Below are positions 36,801 to 44,209 of a stretch of DNA of 64,000 bases, one piece after another; the stretch's first letter is position 1; each line of letters opens with the position of its first letter. The stretch spans positions 5,208,001 to 5,272,000 of the forward strand of contig OZ244148.1 in NCBI GenBank assembly GCA_965216255.1, read 5' to 3'. This DNA comes from G965216255 sp965216255. Its GTDB lineage: Bacteria; Bacteroidota; Rhodothermia; Rhodothermales; Bin80. A model generated the notes under the pieces. The model did not search any database and had not been told where the DNA came from. It saw nothing but the letters and a program-made list of their open reading frames with translations. A program made the translations under genes and the position numbers.

Positions 36801-37183
36801 CGTTCTACGCCCTCGGCGGCAATGAGACGCTCTGGGCACAGGCCTCCTACTTCCTGCCACTGTTTCCGGACATACGGCAGCAGCTGCTCTGGATCTATGT
36901 CGATAAGGCTTTTCTGCGGGTCTACGCGGATGCTGCGGCGGCCTGGACCGGCGGGTGGCCGGGCTTTCGGGCCATGCGAAAGGATATAGGAGTGGAGCTG
37001 CGCCTGAAGCTGGGCTCCTATTACCTGCTGCCGACCTCCATATTTCTCAGTACCACCTATGGGCTGGACGCGTTTGAATTGGAGCTCGATGAAGACTTTG
37101 TCACGGCGTCCGGGCAGCGGTTCGTACGCTACGGTTCCGAATTCCAGTGGCACTTTGGCGTGTTGTTCGGGTTCGATGTATAG
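33860..37183 (+). CDS. Peptidase-MA / PD40 propeller / outer-membrane barrel protein
   Basis: A 1107-residue protein starting at the ATG that overlaps the previous stop (ATGA); an extension to 33647 is out of place. A signal peptide (MKLRLKISIWLALLFALPLQAQ) leads to a peptidase-MA-like domain with zinc motif HEFTH (134-138) and a third ligand Glu194 in WFAEGTAQYQ, all intact. A TolB-like PD40 beta-propeller follows (SPDGKRLAFVSNQG, WRPDGEAVVYV, APDGASIAFVRQ). The last 350 residues form an outer-membrane barrel (IGVELRLKLGSYYLLP ... FGVLFGFDV). It may be a barrel-anchored metalloprotease that presents its head in the periplasm. Function inferred from domains. Confidence 0.85.
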   Translation: MKLRLKISIWLALLFALPLQAQVSPSQYDFARPSLNWYTLETEHFNILFHADADGEGSSRSAQAVALIAEEVYGPITELYAHRPNSRVSIIVKDYEDYSNGAAYFFDNKIEIWSPALDVPLRGDHDWLRNVIAHEFTHIVQVQAAMGVSRGLPLGYLQILNYENAKRPDVLSGYPNVIVSYPVVSLNNPAWFAEGTAQYQRETMDYDRWDSHRDMMLRSRVLAGETLSLVEMGGFYSKSSLMREGVYNHGFAFTRYLANTRGEKVLRDITWALGRWRNWNVERAMDEALGRPAAAVYAAWMDTLGRSYAQRTRAIREHIVEGSVIEEAGFANYGPTFSPDGKRLAFVSNQGQHFSRTSLFVYDLAQESALTYDLGKEQPVTHTCAFGHRLRKGVGRSVTWRPDGEAVVYVRKRPTAEGYLYDDLYELALHNKKETRLTRHARAAQPSYAPDGASIAFVRQKDGTTNLYVLRKTTGHIEPLTAYDNGTQVSDPAWHPAGEWVYFARRVPGAHERDIWRLHVGTRALEAVVATPADERSPAFGSRGEALHYASDRSGIFNLYRQEGGRPMALTNVLGGAFMPSVGADGSIAYAHYRWDGYKIALLGRPVAVDVPVYLPPSVLLKKAAKPARPELEDMPARASERAAHERAEGGRAPATDSLAAERYGMTTTGFSFFPVLRLDQYVSRRRSVLGSRLPDLTRAETLARNIKVGTYVASREILEGVTLFGGLLLGPGSREASSVPDFFSPSRLFSLERDAFLIFDYRKGLGLIPRRWSPQLSVEMFNIRRHVKEGLSIEEFPCTACFPDTSRVDLTYALWEADLHARSKISEALLLEAGYRYSPYRVVTERFFSREAQQAIPSSSSRYFIGRTLLATAYLEFFHAHRDGDMYPLGVRLELGFENERGRLLRRFDLEEGILKPVYERDRFIRLTLQGIAGIGLPGRVRGAGHGMAFRWHVSNILGKAVDDFYDDYVGGLSGARGYPFYALGGNETLWAQASYFLPLFPDIRQQLLWIYVDKAFLRVYADAAAAWTGGWPGFRAMRKDIGVELRLKLGSYYLLPTSIFLSTTYGLDAFELELDEDFVTASGQRFVRYGSEFQWHFGVLFGFDV

Positions 37184-37196
37184 GACCCTGGAGGCC

Positions 37197-37847
37197 ATGA
37201 ATTTTACCATCCTTGTCATTGTAAGCGCCGCCATGATGGTTGCGGGCCTCGCCTGCGTCGCAATGGTGCTTCGCGATAGCAAGGGTCTTTTGCCCAGCGG
37301 GGGCATGGCCTGGATTGCCGCCGTGTGCTCTGTGCTGCTTATCATTGCCGCAGGCAGTCTGCTTGCCCTGGCGCTGGCCGGCCGGCCGGAAGCTGCGGCT
37401 GAAGGCATCAATGCGCCGGCCGCAGACTTTGCGTTTACGCTGGTAGAGGATGGCACCTTAAGGCAGCTATCCGACTACCGCGGCAACGTCATACTGCTGA
37501 ACTTTTGGGCGACCTGGTGCCAGCCTTGCATTGCAGAACTGCCGGAATTGGATCAACTCCAGAGGGACTTTGCCTCTTCCGGGCTGGTGGTGGTCACGGT
37601 GTCTGACGAGCCGCAGGAGGAGCTCATGCGCTACACGGACCTGCTGCCTGGAGAAACGGTATCGGGGTTCTTTGAGCCCGACTCCTTGCCGCAGCCCTAT
37701 GGTAGGGCCCTGGCGGAGGGCCGGCCTATTTCGTACATCGTGGACAAGGACGGCTTCCTTCGCCGGTACATCGTCGGCGCCGGCAATTATGCATCCTTTG
37801 AACGCATGCTGAAACCCTATCTGGGCGCAGGCGGCCTAACACTCTGA
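37197..37847 (+). CDS. TlpA-like membrane-anchored thioredoxin
   Basis: A 216-residue protein with two N-terminal transmembrane helices (residues 3-23 and 38-62) and a thioredoxin-like domain facing the periplasm. The redox site is WATWCQPCIAELPEL with C108 and C111, and the cis-Pro loop is GRPISYIVD. Such proteins reduce or make disulphides in exported proteins or maintain cytochrome maturation. Two TM helices are unusual, since TlpA has one. The ATG at 37197 has GGAGG just before it; a start at 37059 inside the previous gene is rejected. It lies 13 bases after the MA-peptidase gene and 5 before the next. Confidence 0.88.
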   Translation: MNFTILVIVSAAMMVAGLACVAMVLRDSKGLLPSGGMAWIAAVCSVLLIIAAGSLLALALAGRPEAAAEGINAPAADFAFTLVEDGTLRQLSDYRGNVILLNFWATWCQPCIAELPELDQLQRDFASSGLVVVTVSDEPQEELMRYTDLLPGETVSGFFEPDSLPQPYGRALAEGRPISYIVDKDGFLRRYIVGAGNYASFERMLKPYLGAGGLTL

Positions 37848-37852
37848 GCGCT

Positions 37853-38839
37853 GTGTCAAAGCGCCACATCTGGAAAGGGCTGCTGCTTGCAAGTCTGGGC
37901 GGGATATTTCCGCTGCGCGCGTCGGCGCAGCCCGATAGCGCGGGGCAGCTACGCGCATCCGTATTGTACGGAGGGAATCTGCGTGCGCATCCGGCGCTTA
38001 AGAGAAGCGTGCCCATTGCCTTCGGGCTTTCAGCGCTCGTGCCGGGGCTCGGTCAGGCGTACAACCGGCAGTGGTTTCGCGCTGCGGCTGGGCTCGGTAT
38101 TGAGCTGGCCGTGCTAACGGCCTATACGTCATGGAGGGGACAGGGTGTGCGGCGCAGAGATGAATATCAGGTCATGGCCCATGAATCCTGGAGCCCTCTT
38201 CGCTATGCGCGCTGGCTGAACGACTACGTACTATATCTAAACGGGTTGCCCGGAGGCCGGACGGTATCTGCCTCACCCATAGTATTCGACACGGGCGTCC
38301 AAGCCATTGATTTCAGCAATCCGGGTGCATGGAGCGAGGCGGACCGCCTGCTCGTGCGCGGCCTTATTCTTCATATAAGGGCGGTGGAAGCCGACGTGCA
38401 CCACCCTGAAACGGGGGCTTCATTCTCGCACAAATTGCCCTTCTTTGGGGATCAGCAGTACTACGAACTCGTGGGCAAGTACTTTCAGTTCGCTCCCGGC
38501 TGGCAGGATTACGCGTATGAGATACGAGACGGCGTGCCCACGTGGACGGATTCGCAGGGCAACTTTCTGGCTTCCATTGATCCCCAGCAGACCGCGGCTG
38601 ATGGAACGAAGCCCAACGTGTCGCCCACATTCCACCGCTATGCGGAAAAGCACGGATCTGCAAACACTTACCTGCGCCGGGCATCCCGCATCTCGATCCT
38701 GTTTTTTGTCAACCACCTGTTCGCTGCGGCAGAGGCGGCAGTATCTGCCCGCTTGCACAATAACCGTTTGCGCACGCGTCTAATCCTGGTTCCGGGAATA
38801 TCCGGGAACGTATGGGGATCTGTGACGCTCAGGATCTAG
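37853..38839 (+). CDS. DUF5683-like exported membrane protein
   Basis: A 328-residue protein. A GTG start gives a signal-like N-terminus (KGLLLASLGGIFPLRASAQ) and then the DUF5683 hallmark ALVPGLGQAYNRQWFRAAAGLGIELAVL: a 'PGLGQ.YN' turn next to hydrophobic helices. The rest (HKLPFFGDQQYYELVGKYFQFAPGW ... FVNHLFAAAEAAVSARLHNNRLR) is a soluble region common to a subgroup of such proteins. Function unknown; members are widespread in Bacteroidota envelopes. It is the last gene of the surface/secretion block and follows the TlpA-like gene by 5 bases. Confidence 0.75.
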   Translation: MSKRHIWKGLLLASLGGIFPLRASAQPDSAGQLRASVLYGGNLRAHPALKRSVPIAFGLSALVPGLGQAYNRQWFRAAAGLGIELAVLTAYTSWRGQGVRRRDEYQVMAHESWSPLRYARWLNDYVLYLNGLPGGRTVSASPIVFDTGVQAIDFSNPGAWSEADRLLVRGLILHIRAVEADVHHPETGASFSHKLPFFGDQQYYELVGKYFQFAPGWQDYAYEIRDGVPTWTDSQGNFLASIDPQQTAADGTKPNVSPTFHRYAEKHGSANTYLRRASRISILFFVNHLFAAAEAAVSARLHNNRLRTRLILVPGISGNVWGSVTLRI

Positions 38840-39266
38840 GGACGGTGGCCCATGGTAGGGGGCACTACCAGCGGGGTGCCCTATGGGAGAACGACGAGCA
38901 TCTCTCTGATGCCGCGCTGGAAGATTACTTCGCGCCCAGGAGGCTTTCTGACGGGCTTGCGCCGGGGGGAACTGCGGGGCCCGTTTATCGATTCTGGGCC
39001 GTTTCAGGCGCCATATCGCCTCCCTGCGCGCCGCTCTCGCGGCCTTCGTCTCACCAAGATACGTCCGGAGCGAATTTGCACGATCTCAGCGGCCGTTACC
39101 GCAGCAAAAGCGGTATGACCATGAGCATCCACGTGCGTGCCGCCAAATATTTTGGCAGTTCTGCATAGGGTGTCATCGGCTCGTTCTGGTCGCTTTGCTC
39201 CCCACTTTCGAGCGCGTTATTCCCTAATGTTGCCCTATGCCCGATCATCCCATTTTAAGTCATGCC
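38840..39266. other. Intergenic stretch without a supportable gene
   Basis: Several overlapping short frames occur (for example 38812-39168 and 38852-39118, plus strand), but none has a recognised domain, a signal or a good ribosome-binding site. No RNA gene was recognised. Confidence 0.5.
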
Positions 39267-39961
39267 CTAATATACAACTCTGAGCCACCCGTTTGTCCCC
39301 CTAACATAGCCGAAGCAAGCAGGCCAAACGTCCTCAGGGGCAGGCCCGTTGTCACTGTAACGTATGAGCATGTCTCCCGCGTCACACCACGCATTCTTCT
39401 GGTAGGGACATTCTTCCTCCGGCGGCCTTTCTTCCTCCAAAAGCACAACCACAACATGCCCTGCAATCCAACAGGGCTTTTTTGGCGGCTCGCTTGATTC
39501 GAACATGTTCCTTATGTAATCGGCGCCGCCCGATTTCATAATTGAGCGTAGGGCCATTCTTGCCCTGCTGTAATCATGGTCCTCTAGGGACTCGTAGGCC
39601 TGTATGAAAACGTTACCCGCCCTTTCGTACTGTATGCCTTCGTCATAGTCCTCCTTGGCTGCGAGTTCCAAGGCTATGGTGGCATAAAGCCATTAGTGCT
39701 CCGTGCCCTCACGTACCAGACGTCCCAATTCGTCGGCAAGCGCGTCGCAGCCGAACGTGTTTCCATCGTCTGTCTCAGCACGGCTACTGCGCTCTCGCGG
39801 CCACTATTCGGGTTCGTCGCAATGGCGTCCAATGCCATTTGGGGCGTGGGCGCCCTCCACACGCCGTCCTCCATTATCATGCCCGGCTTATACTGCGCCG
39901 ACGCGCAAACTGGAATAAGGAACGCCAGTACAAGAAGCAGCTTTTTCATTTTGTCATCCAT
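39267..39961 (-). pseudogene. Exported hypothetical protein with a probable single frameshift
   Basis: The first part starts MDDKMKKLLLVLAFLIPVCASAQYKP, a clean signal peptide. It runs in one frame to NGFMPP, stop, at 39674. Shifting by one base near 39685 gives YATIALELAAKEDYDEGIQY and 134 more codons to 39267, so one gene of about 230 codons is likely, with the second half beginning LELAAKEDYDEG. The second half is acidic at its start and ends WLRVVY, with four Cys. I do not recognise the family. It could be a real indel or a sequencing error in a homopolymer-free spot. The upstream gene's stop overlaps its start. Confidence 0.5.
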
Positions 39962-40254
39962 AAGTTACAGAGCATCGATGAGCCATGGCCCTCTATGGTC
40001 ATATAGCCATGCTCCCACCTTTCGCGGAACCAGAACGTCCGGCTTCCTTCGTCAATTACTCCGGTGGAGGGGGCTATCATTGCTAGTTGTTCGAGGTGGA
40101 ATTTTGTCCTCATCGACGCTGCAGCCGAGCCCAGGGATCCCGTTCCTGCGAGGGCCTCTATCTGGGCAATGGACCGAGCAGTGCTCAGACATTCGTTGTA
40201 GCCGCTCTCGTGTTCTCTTTCGTGAATTTCGATTGCTCTCTCAGTTGTCCACAT
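39946..40254 (-). CDS. Small hypothetical protein upstream of the frameshifted gene
   Basis: A 102-residue open frame (MWTTERAIEIHEREHESGYNECLSTA...FRERWEHGYMTIEGHGSSMLCNLWMTK) with balanced, gene-like codon use. The last 16 bases overlap the start of the next leftward gene, so the two look translationally coupled. No signal peptide, membrane segment or recognised domain is seen. It may be the 3' part of a longer gene, as no strong ribosome-binding site precedes the ATG. Confidence 0.4.
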   Translation of the reverse strand: MWTTERAIEIHEREHESGYNECLSTARSIAQIEALAGTGSLGSAAASMRTKFHLEQLAMIAPSTGVIDEGSRTFWFRERWEHGYMTIEGHGSSMLCNLWMTK

Positions 40255-40345
40255 GCCGCCCGTGGTCCCGCAAGACCTGTTTAAAGATTAGGACAAGTTT
40301 CAGTACTTTCCCGGCACGGCATCTCTTAACCCACTATCCGTAATC

Positions 40346-41671
40346 ATGCTCTGGTATAAGAAGCTTCACTGGCAAATCATTATTGGACTGGTTCTCGGAC
40401 TGGTTTATGGTGTTGTGGCCGCCGCCCTGGGGTGGGGAGAGTTCACCAGAAACTGGATTGGACCCTTTGGCACCATATTCCTGCGCTCGCTGTTTCTGAT
40501 TGCGGTACCCCTGGTGCTTGCCTCGCTCGTTACAGGCGTGGCTTCGCTGTCGGACACCAAGAAGCTCTCGCGGATTGGTGGCAAGACCATAGGTATCTAT
40601 GTAGGAACCACGGTCGTGGCCCTCGTAATTGGCATCGTCCTGGTAAACGTGCTGAAGCCCGGCGCCTCGGTGCCCGAAGACGTTCGTACGAAGCTACAGA
40701 CGGAATGGGGTGACATGGCTATGACCCGGCAAGAGAGTGCAGAGGCCATGGATCGTGGTCCGCTGCAGCCCCTGGTTGACATGATTCCCGCCAACGTATT
40801 TGGTGCGGCATCCGAGAATCGCAACATGCTCCAGGTGGTGTTTATTGCGATACTCTTTGGGGTGGCCCTGTTGCTGCTTCCCGCAGAGAAGTCTCGTCCC
40901 CTGCTGGCTTTCTTCGACAGCCTTAACGAAATGGTGATCAAGATCGTGGAGCTGATCATGCTGACGGCTCCCATAGGCGTTTTCGCCCTTCTTGCCGACA
41001 CCATCAACCAGGTTGCCAAGGACAACCTCTCGGAGCTCTTCGAGCTACTCGGAGCGCTTGGCTTTTACATGATCGTCGTGCTCCTCGGACTGATTGTCCA
41101 CGTCCTGGTCACGTATACGACCCTTTTGAAGCTGTTTACGCCAATCAAGATTCGCCAGTTCTTCGCGGGTATCGCCCCCGCCCAGCTTGTTGCTTTCTCT
41201 ACCTCGTCCAGCGGGGCCACGCTCCCCGTCACCATGGAGGCGGTGGAAAAAAATCTGGGAGTTTCGGAAGAGGTGTCGTCATTCACATTGCCTCTCGGTG
41301 CTACCATCAACATGGACGGCACCGCATTATATCAGGCGGTTGCTGCCGTATTCATTGCGCAAACGCTGGGTATCGCACTCGGAGTTGGCGATCAGCTCGA
41401 AATCATTCTGCTGGCGGTGCTCGCCTCCATCGGCACGGCGGCCGTCCCAAGTGCCGGCATCATCATGCTGGTCATTATTCTGCAGTCGGTCAACGTCCCG
41501 GCAGCTGGCATCGCCCTGATTCTGGGCGTGGACAGAATCCTCGATATGTGCCGGACCGTCTGTAACGTGACGGGTGACGCAACGGTAGCCTCCGTGGTCG
41601 CGGCATCGGAAAACCAGTTGCGTCCCGCAACTCCTGATGCCATTTCCAGGACTATCCAGGGATCGATATAG
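40346..41671 (+). CDS. Dicarboxylate/amino acid:cation symporter (DAACS family)
   Basis: A 441-residue inner-membrane transporter with eight hydrophobic segments and two re-entrant loops. The diagnostic sequences are STSSSGATLPVTMEAVEKNLG (first hairpin), TINMDGTALYQAVAAVFIAQ (TM7 with the NMDGT sodium site) and DRILDMCRTVCNVTGDATVA (TM8; the DRxxDxxRTxxNVTGD motif). It imports glutamate, aspartate or C4-dicarboxylates with Na+ or H+; the exact substrate is not decided by these motifs. A residue insertion (VPEDVRTKLQTEWGDMAM) after TM3 is longer than in E. coli GltP. It stands alone. Confidence 0.96.
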   Translation: MLWYKKLHWQIIIGLVLGLVYGVVAAALGWGEFTRNWIGPFGTIFLRSLFLIAVPLVLASLVTGVASLSDTKKLSRIGGKTIGIYVGTTVVALVIGIVLVNVLKPGASVPEDVRTKLQTEWGDMAMTRQESAEAMDRGPLQPLVDMIPANVFGAASENRNMLQVVFIAILFGVALLLLPAEKSRPLLAFFDSLNEMVIKIVELIMLTAPIGVFALLADTINQVAKDNLSELFELLGALGFYMIVVLLGLIVHVLVTYTTLLKLFTPIKIRQFFAGIAPAQLVAFSTSSSGATLPVTMEAVEKNLGVSEEVSSFTLPLGATINMDGTALYQAVAAVFIAQTLGIALGVGDQLEIILLAVLASIGTAAVPSAGIIMLVIILQSVNVPAAGIALILGVDRILDMCRTVCNVTGDATVASVVAASENQLRPATPDAISRTIQGSI

Positions 41672-41685
41672 CTGATTCGATCAAG

Positions 41686-41759
41686 TACGCCCGAGAGGAT
41701 TCGAACCTCCGACCTTCTGCTCCGGAGGCAGACGCTCTATCCGGCTGAGCTACGGGCGC
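41686..41759 (-). tRNA. tRNA-Arg (CCG anticodon)
   Basis: Read on the minus strand this folds into a full cloverleaf: acceptor GCGCCCG/CGGGCGT (one G-U pair at position 1-72), D-arm TAGCTCAGCCGGATAGAGC, anticodon stem TCTGC/GCAGA with loop CTCCGGA (anticodon CCG, read Arg), and T-arm GGAGG-TTCGAAT-CCTCT. The discriminator is A and CCA is not encoded. It lies between the symporter and the CPBP gene and is a usual integration target, but no integrase is beside it. Confidence 0.95.
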
Positions 41760-41831
41760 TTTGCGATATCAACGGCAAATGCGGGGGATGGTTCGCTGCC
41801 GAATGGTTTGGATAGAGGTTCGCACAGGCTA

Positions 41832-42812
41832 ATGGCGCATGAACACAGGGTTATCCGGGGATTCGCCGCGCTGGAAGATCCATGGGAGCATCGTGGCCCC
41901 ATTCCGCTGGACGGGGTCGCCGTGCGGTTCAGCGCGGGATGGCTCACCGTAGTGGCGCTCCTGGCCGGATTTGCAGGCTACATGCTCATCGGGAATGTGG
42001 CATCGCTCGCTCTTTTGCTCTCGAGCGGCGTTGCATTCGAGGCCATCCTTGGAGACCTGGCAGGGACCGTCGAACAGCACGGCAGCGCACTGCTGGCCGG
42101 CAATGCCATGGGACTGATTGGGGGGCTCGGCGTGCTCTCCATCGTGCTCGCCCGGTTGCACTCATCCCGTCCACTGGCTTACCTGCGCCTCCGGAAGGCG
42201 GACATTCCTAGCGTAGCCTACGCCGTTGTTGGCCTTGTGGCCATGCTGCCTTTTGTTCTTTGGACAGGCACGCTGAATGAGTTGCTGCCCCTCCCGGAGT
42301 TCATACGGAACCTGGAGCGTGAGCAGATGGCGCTGCTGGAGAAGGTGCTCTCCGGCGAAGGTAGCATGCTCTGGCATCTGGCCGTAGTGGCCGCCGTGCC
42401 GGCCCTTTGCGAGGAAGTGTTTTTTCGCGGCTACGTGCAGCGAAATTTGGAACGTGGCCTGGGCGCGGTGGCGGGTATGGTGGCTACGGGCATAGTGTTC
42501 GGTCTATTCCACTTGCGCTTCTCCCAAGTGGTGCCCCTGGCCCTGATCGGCATATACATGGCTTACCTGGCATGGCGCACCGGCAGTGTTTGGGTACCCA
42601 TCCTGATTCATTTTGTCAATAACGGCGCCATGGTTATCTTGGCGGTAGTGGCCGGCGACGATGGCGGGCTCGCTACCCCGGATAGTGGCCAGGCTCCGTG
42701 GTATTTGGTGCTAGTGGGGCTAGGGACGTTTGCGGCCTGTATGTACGGTCTCCAGCGGCGCTCTCACGCGGTAATCCGGCAAAGGAGCATGCAACAGACT
42801 ACGGTGGCATGA
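41832..42812 (+). CDS. CPBP family intramembrane glutamic protease
   Basis: A 326-residue membrane protein with about seven to eight hydrophobic helices. The three CPBP/Abi motifs are present: EEVFFRG (E194/E195, R199), GLFHLRF (H227) and HFVNN (H260 with N263/N264). These form the Rce1-like active site, so it probably cleaves a membrane protein or, as in many bacteria, processes peptides; the substrate is unknown. The start is the ATG at 41832, 24 bases inside a longer open frame whose TTG start is less likely. The next ATG overlaps its stop by four bases. Confidence 0.9.
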   Translation: MAHEHRVIRGFAALEDPWEHRGPIPLDGVAVRFSAGWLTVVALLAGFAGYMLIGNVASLALLLSSGVAFEAILGDLAGTVEQHGSALLAGNAMGLIGGLGVLSIVLARLHSSRPLAYLRLRKADIPSVAYAVVGLVAMLPFVLWTGTLNELLPLPEFIRNLEREQMALLEKVLSGEGSMLWHLAVVAAVPALCEEVFFRGYVQRNLERGLGAVAGMVATGIVFGLFHLRFSQVVPLALIGIYMAYLAWRTGSVWVPILIHFVNNGAMVILAVVAGDDGGLATPDSGQAPWYLVLVGLGTFAACMYGLQRRSHAVIRQRSMQQTTVA

Positions 42813-43093
42813 AGAACTGGAGTGTGGTATTTGTGGCGGCCACCGATTATGAGGCCGAGTTGGTTTGCAACCGACTTAGAGATCAGGATATTGCCGCCGT
42901 GGTCTTGAGCCAGCGCGACCACGCCTGGAATCTGAATTGTGGGTATCTGGCCAAGGTGCGCGTATTCGTGCCCGACGACCAGGCCGGCCCTGCGTTAGAG
43001 ATTCTCGGACAGCGCGTCTCGGCAGAGGAGCTTGCAAGCCATGCCCTTGCGGCGCGGGAAGATGGTGATCTGGAAGGCGGCCGCAACCAGTAG
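42809..43093 (+). CDS. DUF2007-type small protein
   Basis: A 94-residue protein starting MKNWSVVFVAATDYEAELVC, with the start overlapping the CPBP stop (ATGA). The pattern 'EA.LV...L.D..I.A.V' and the later VRVFVPDDQAGPALEIL match the short 'putative signal transducing' DUF2007 fold, whose members bind no known ligand. It has no membrane segment. It is translationally coupled to the CPBP protease, and cdsA follows after 17 bases. Confidence 0.75.
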   Translation: MKNWSVVFVAATDYEAELVCNRLRDQDIAAVVLSQRDHAWNLNCGYLAKVRVFVPDDQAGPALEILGQRVSAEELASHALAAREDGDLEGGRNQ

Positions 43094-43110
43094 GAAGGAG
43101 GCAGGCGTTC

Positions 43111-43914
43111 ATGAATGATCTTTTACCTCGCATGGCCACCGCCTTGGTCGGGGGAGGGCTCTTGCTTGCCGTGGCTTACGTGGGGTCCTGGCCCTTCGGC
43201 CTCGCAGTCCTGCTTCTTGGACTTGCGGCACAGGTTGAAGTGTACCAGCTCTTGGAGCGGATGGGTATGCCCGCATGGAGGACCGCAGGTCTTCTACTCG
43301 GGGCAATGCTGGCTCTGCGTGCACTCGTTCCGGGCATGATCCCGGCAGCTGTTCTTACATTTCTGGCGCTTGTTGCCTGGTGCCCGTTATCAAAATCAGC
43401 AGAATCCATTCAGAAGCTGGGCGCCACGGCGATGGGGGCCATCTATCCCACGGCGTTGCTGGCGTTTCTTACGGATATTCGCCTGGGTTCGGCAGATGCG
43501 TTCTCCGTTACGTTATCGGTACTCTTGCTTGTATGGGCAACCGACGTTTTTGCCTATGTCACAGGAAGGCTCGTAGGCAAGCACCCATTAGCGCCGTCCA
43601 TTTCACCCGCAAAGACGTGGGAGGGCTTCTATGGAGGCATCGTGGGTGCGTTATTGGTGGCTGTTGCCTTGCGGTTGACCTTCGTCGATTTCGTGATATG
43701 GCGCCACATGTTGGAACTTGCGCTATTGTGCAGCTTGGCGGCGCATATGGGAGACTTGGCGGCGAGCCGGTTCAAGCGGAGCGCAGGCGCTAAGGATGCG
43801 GGCACCCTGCTGCCGGGGCACGGCGGAGTCCTGGACCGCTTTGACGGGGCGATCTTGGCCATTCCGATCTCCTACTACTATCTCCTTTACGTTGCCAAGG
43901 TGTTTGCGGCATAA
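43111..43914 (+). CDS. cdsA: Phosphatidate cytidylyltransferase
   Basis: A 267-residue inner-membrane enzyme that makes CDP-diacylglycerol from phosphatidate and CTP, the first committed step of phospholipid head-group synthesis. About seven hydrophobic helices are visible. The signature SRFKRSAGAKDAGTLLPGHGGVLDRFD is intact (K, D, HGG and DR-D positions). The ATG has GGAAGGAGG directly upstream (43092-43100). It is the third gene of a short run with the CPBP and DUF2007 genes. Confidence 0.97.
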   Translation: MNDLLPRMATALVGGGLLLAVAYVGSWPFGLAVLLLGLAAQVEVYQLLERMGMPAWRTAGLLLGAMLALRALVPGMIPAAVLTFLALVAWCPLSKSAESIQKLGATAMGAIYPTALLAFLTDIRLGSADAFSVTLSVLLLVWATDVFAYVTGRLVGKHPLAPSISPAKTWEGFYGGIVGALLVAVALRLTFVDFVIWRHMLELALLCSLAAHMGDLAASRFKRSAGAKDAGTLLPGHGGVLDRFDGAILAIPISYYYLLYVAKVFAA

Positions 43915-43987
43915 GTAATAATTGCAGGAACGACCCGGACAGCGTTCTTGTTATTGTTAGCCACACGCAGAGCACCATGAGGCGGTA

Positions 43988-44191
43988 ATGGGCATGTTTT
44001 TCTCCAACAGGAAGGTTAGGCCGCGCGGGTTTGGCTATGAGCCCCGACACTATGATCCCACGCATGATGAGAGTCTCCGGCGTCGGCTTCGCGTCAAGAC
44101 GCGGGCACGCCGCCGGCGCGGTCCCCTTGCACTGATCTATTTTTTTATCCTGCTCCTGTTCGCCGTATACATTTATGGTGCGCTGGGCTGA
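43988..44191 (+). CDS. Small basic membrane protein upstream of mutL
   Basis: A 67-residue protein: a highly basic cytoplasmic part (NRKVRPRGFGYEPRHYDP, then RRRLRVKTRARRRR) and one C-terminal transmembrane helix (ALIYFFILLLFAVYIYGAL). The protein looks conserved in character (Arg-rich head and tail anchor) but has no named family known to me. It precedes mutL, whose ATG lies 18 bases past its stop. Confidence 0.65.
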   Translation: MGMFFSNRKVRPRGFGYEPRHYDPTHDESLRRRLRVKTRARRRRGPLALIYFFILLLFAVYIYGALG

Positions 44192-44209
44192 TTTTTGCCG
44201 GTCAATTCC

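Noticed and set aside
36575..37456. 293-codon minus-strand frame
   Set aside because: Antisense to the barrel end of the MA-peptidase gene and to the TlpA-like gene; no recognisable protein.
38812..39168. 118-codon plus-strand frame after the DUF5683-like gene
   Set aside because: No domain, no signal, no good ribosome-binding site, and it competes with another frame of similar length.
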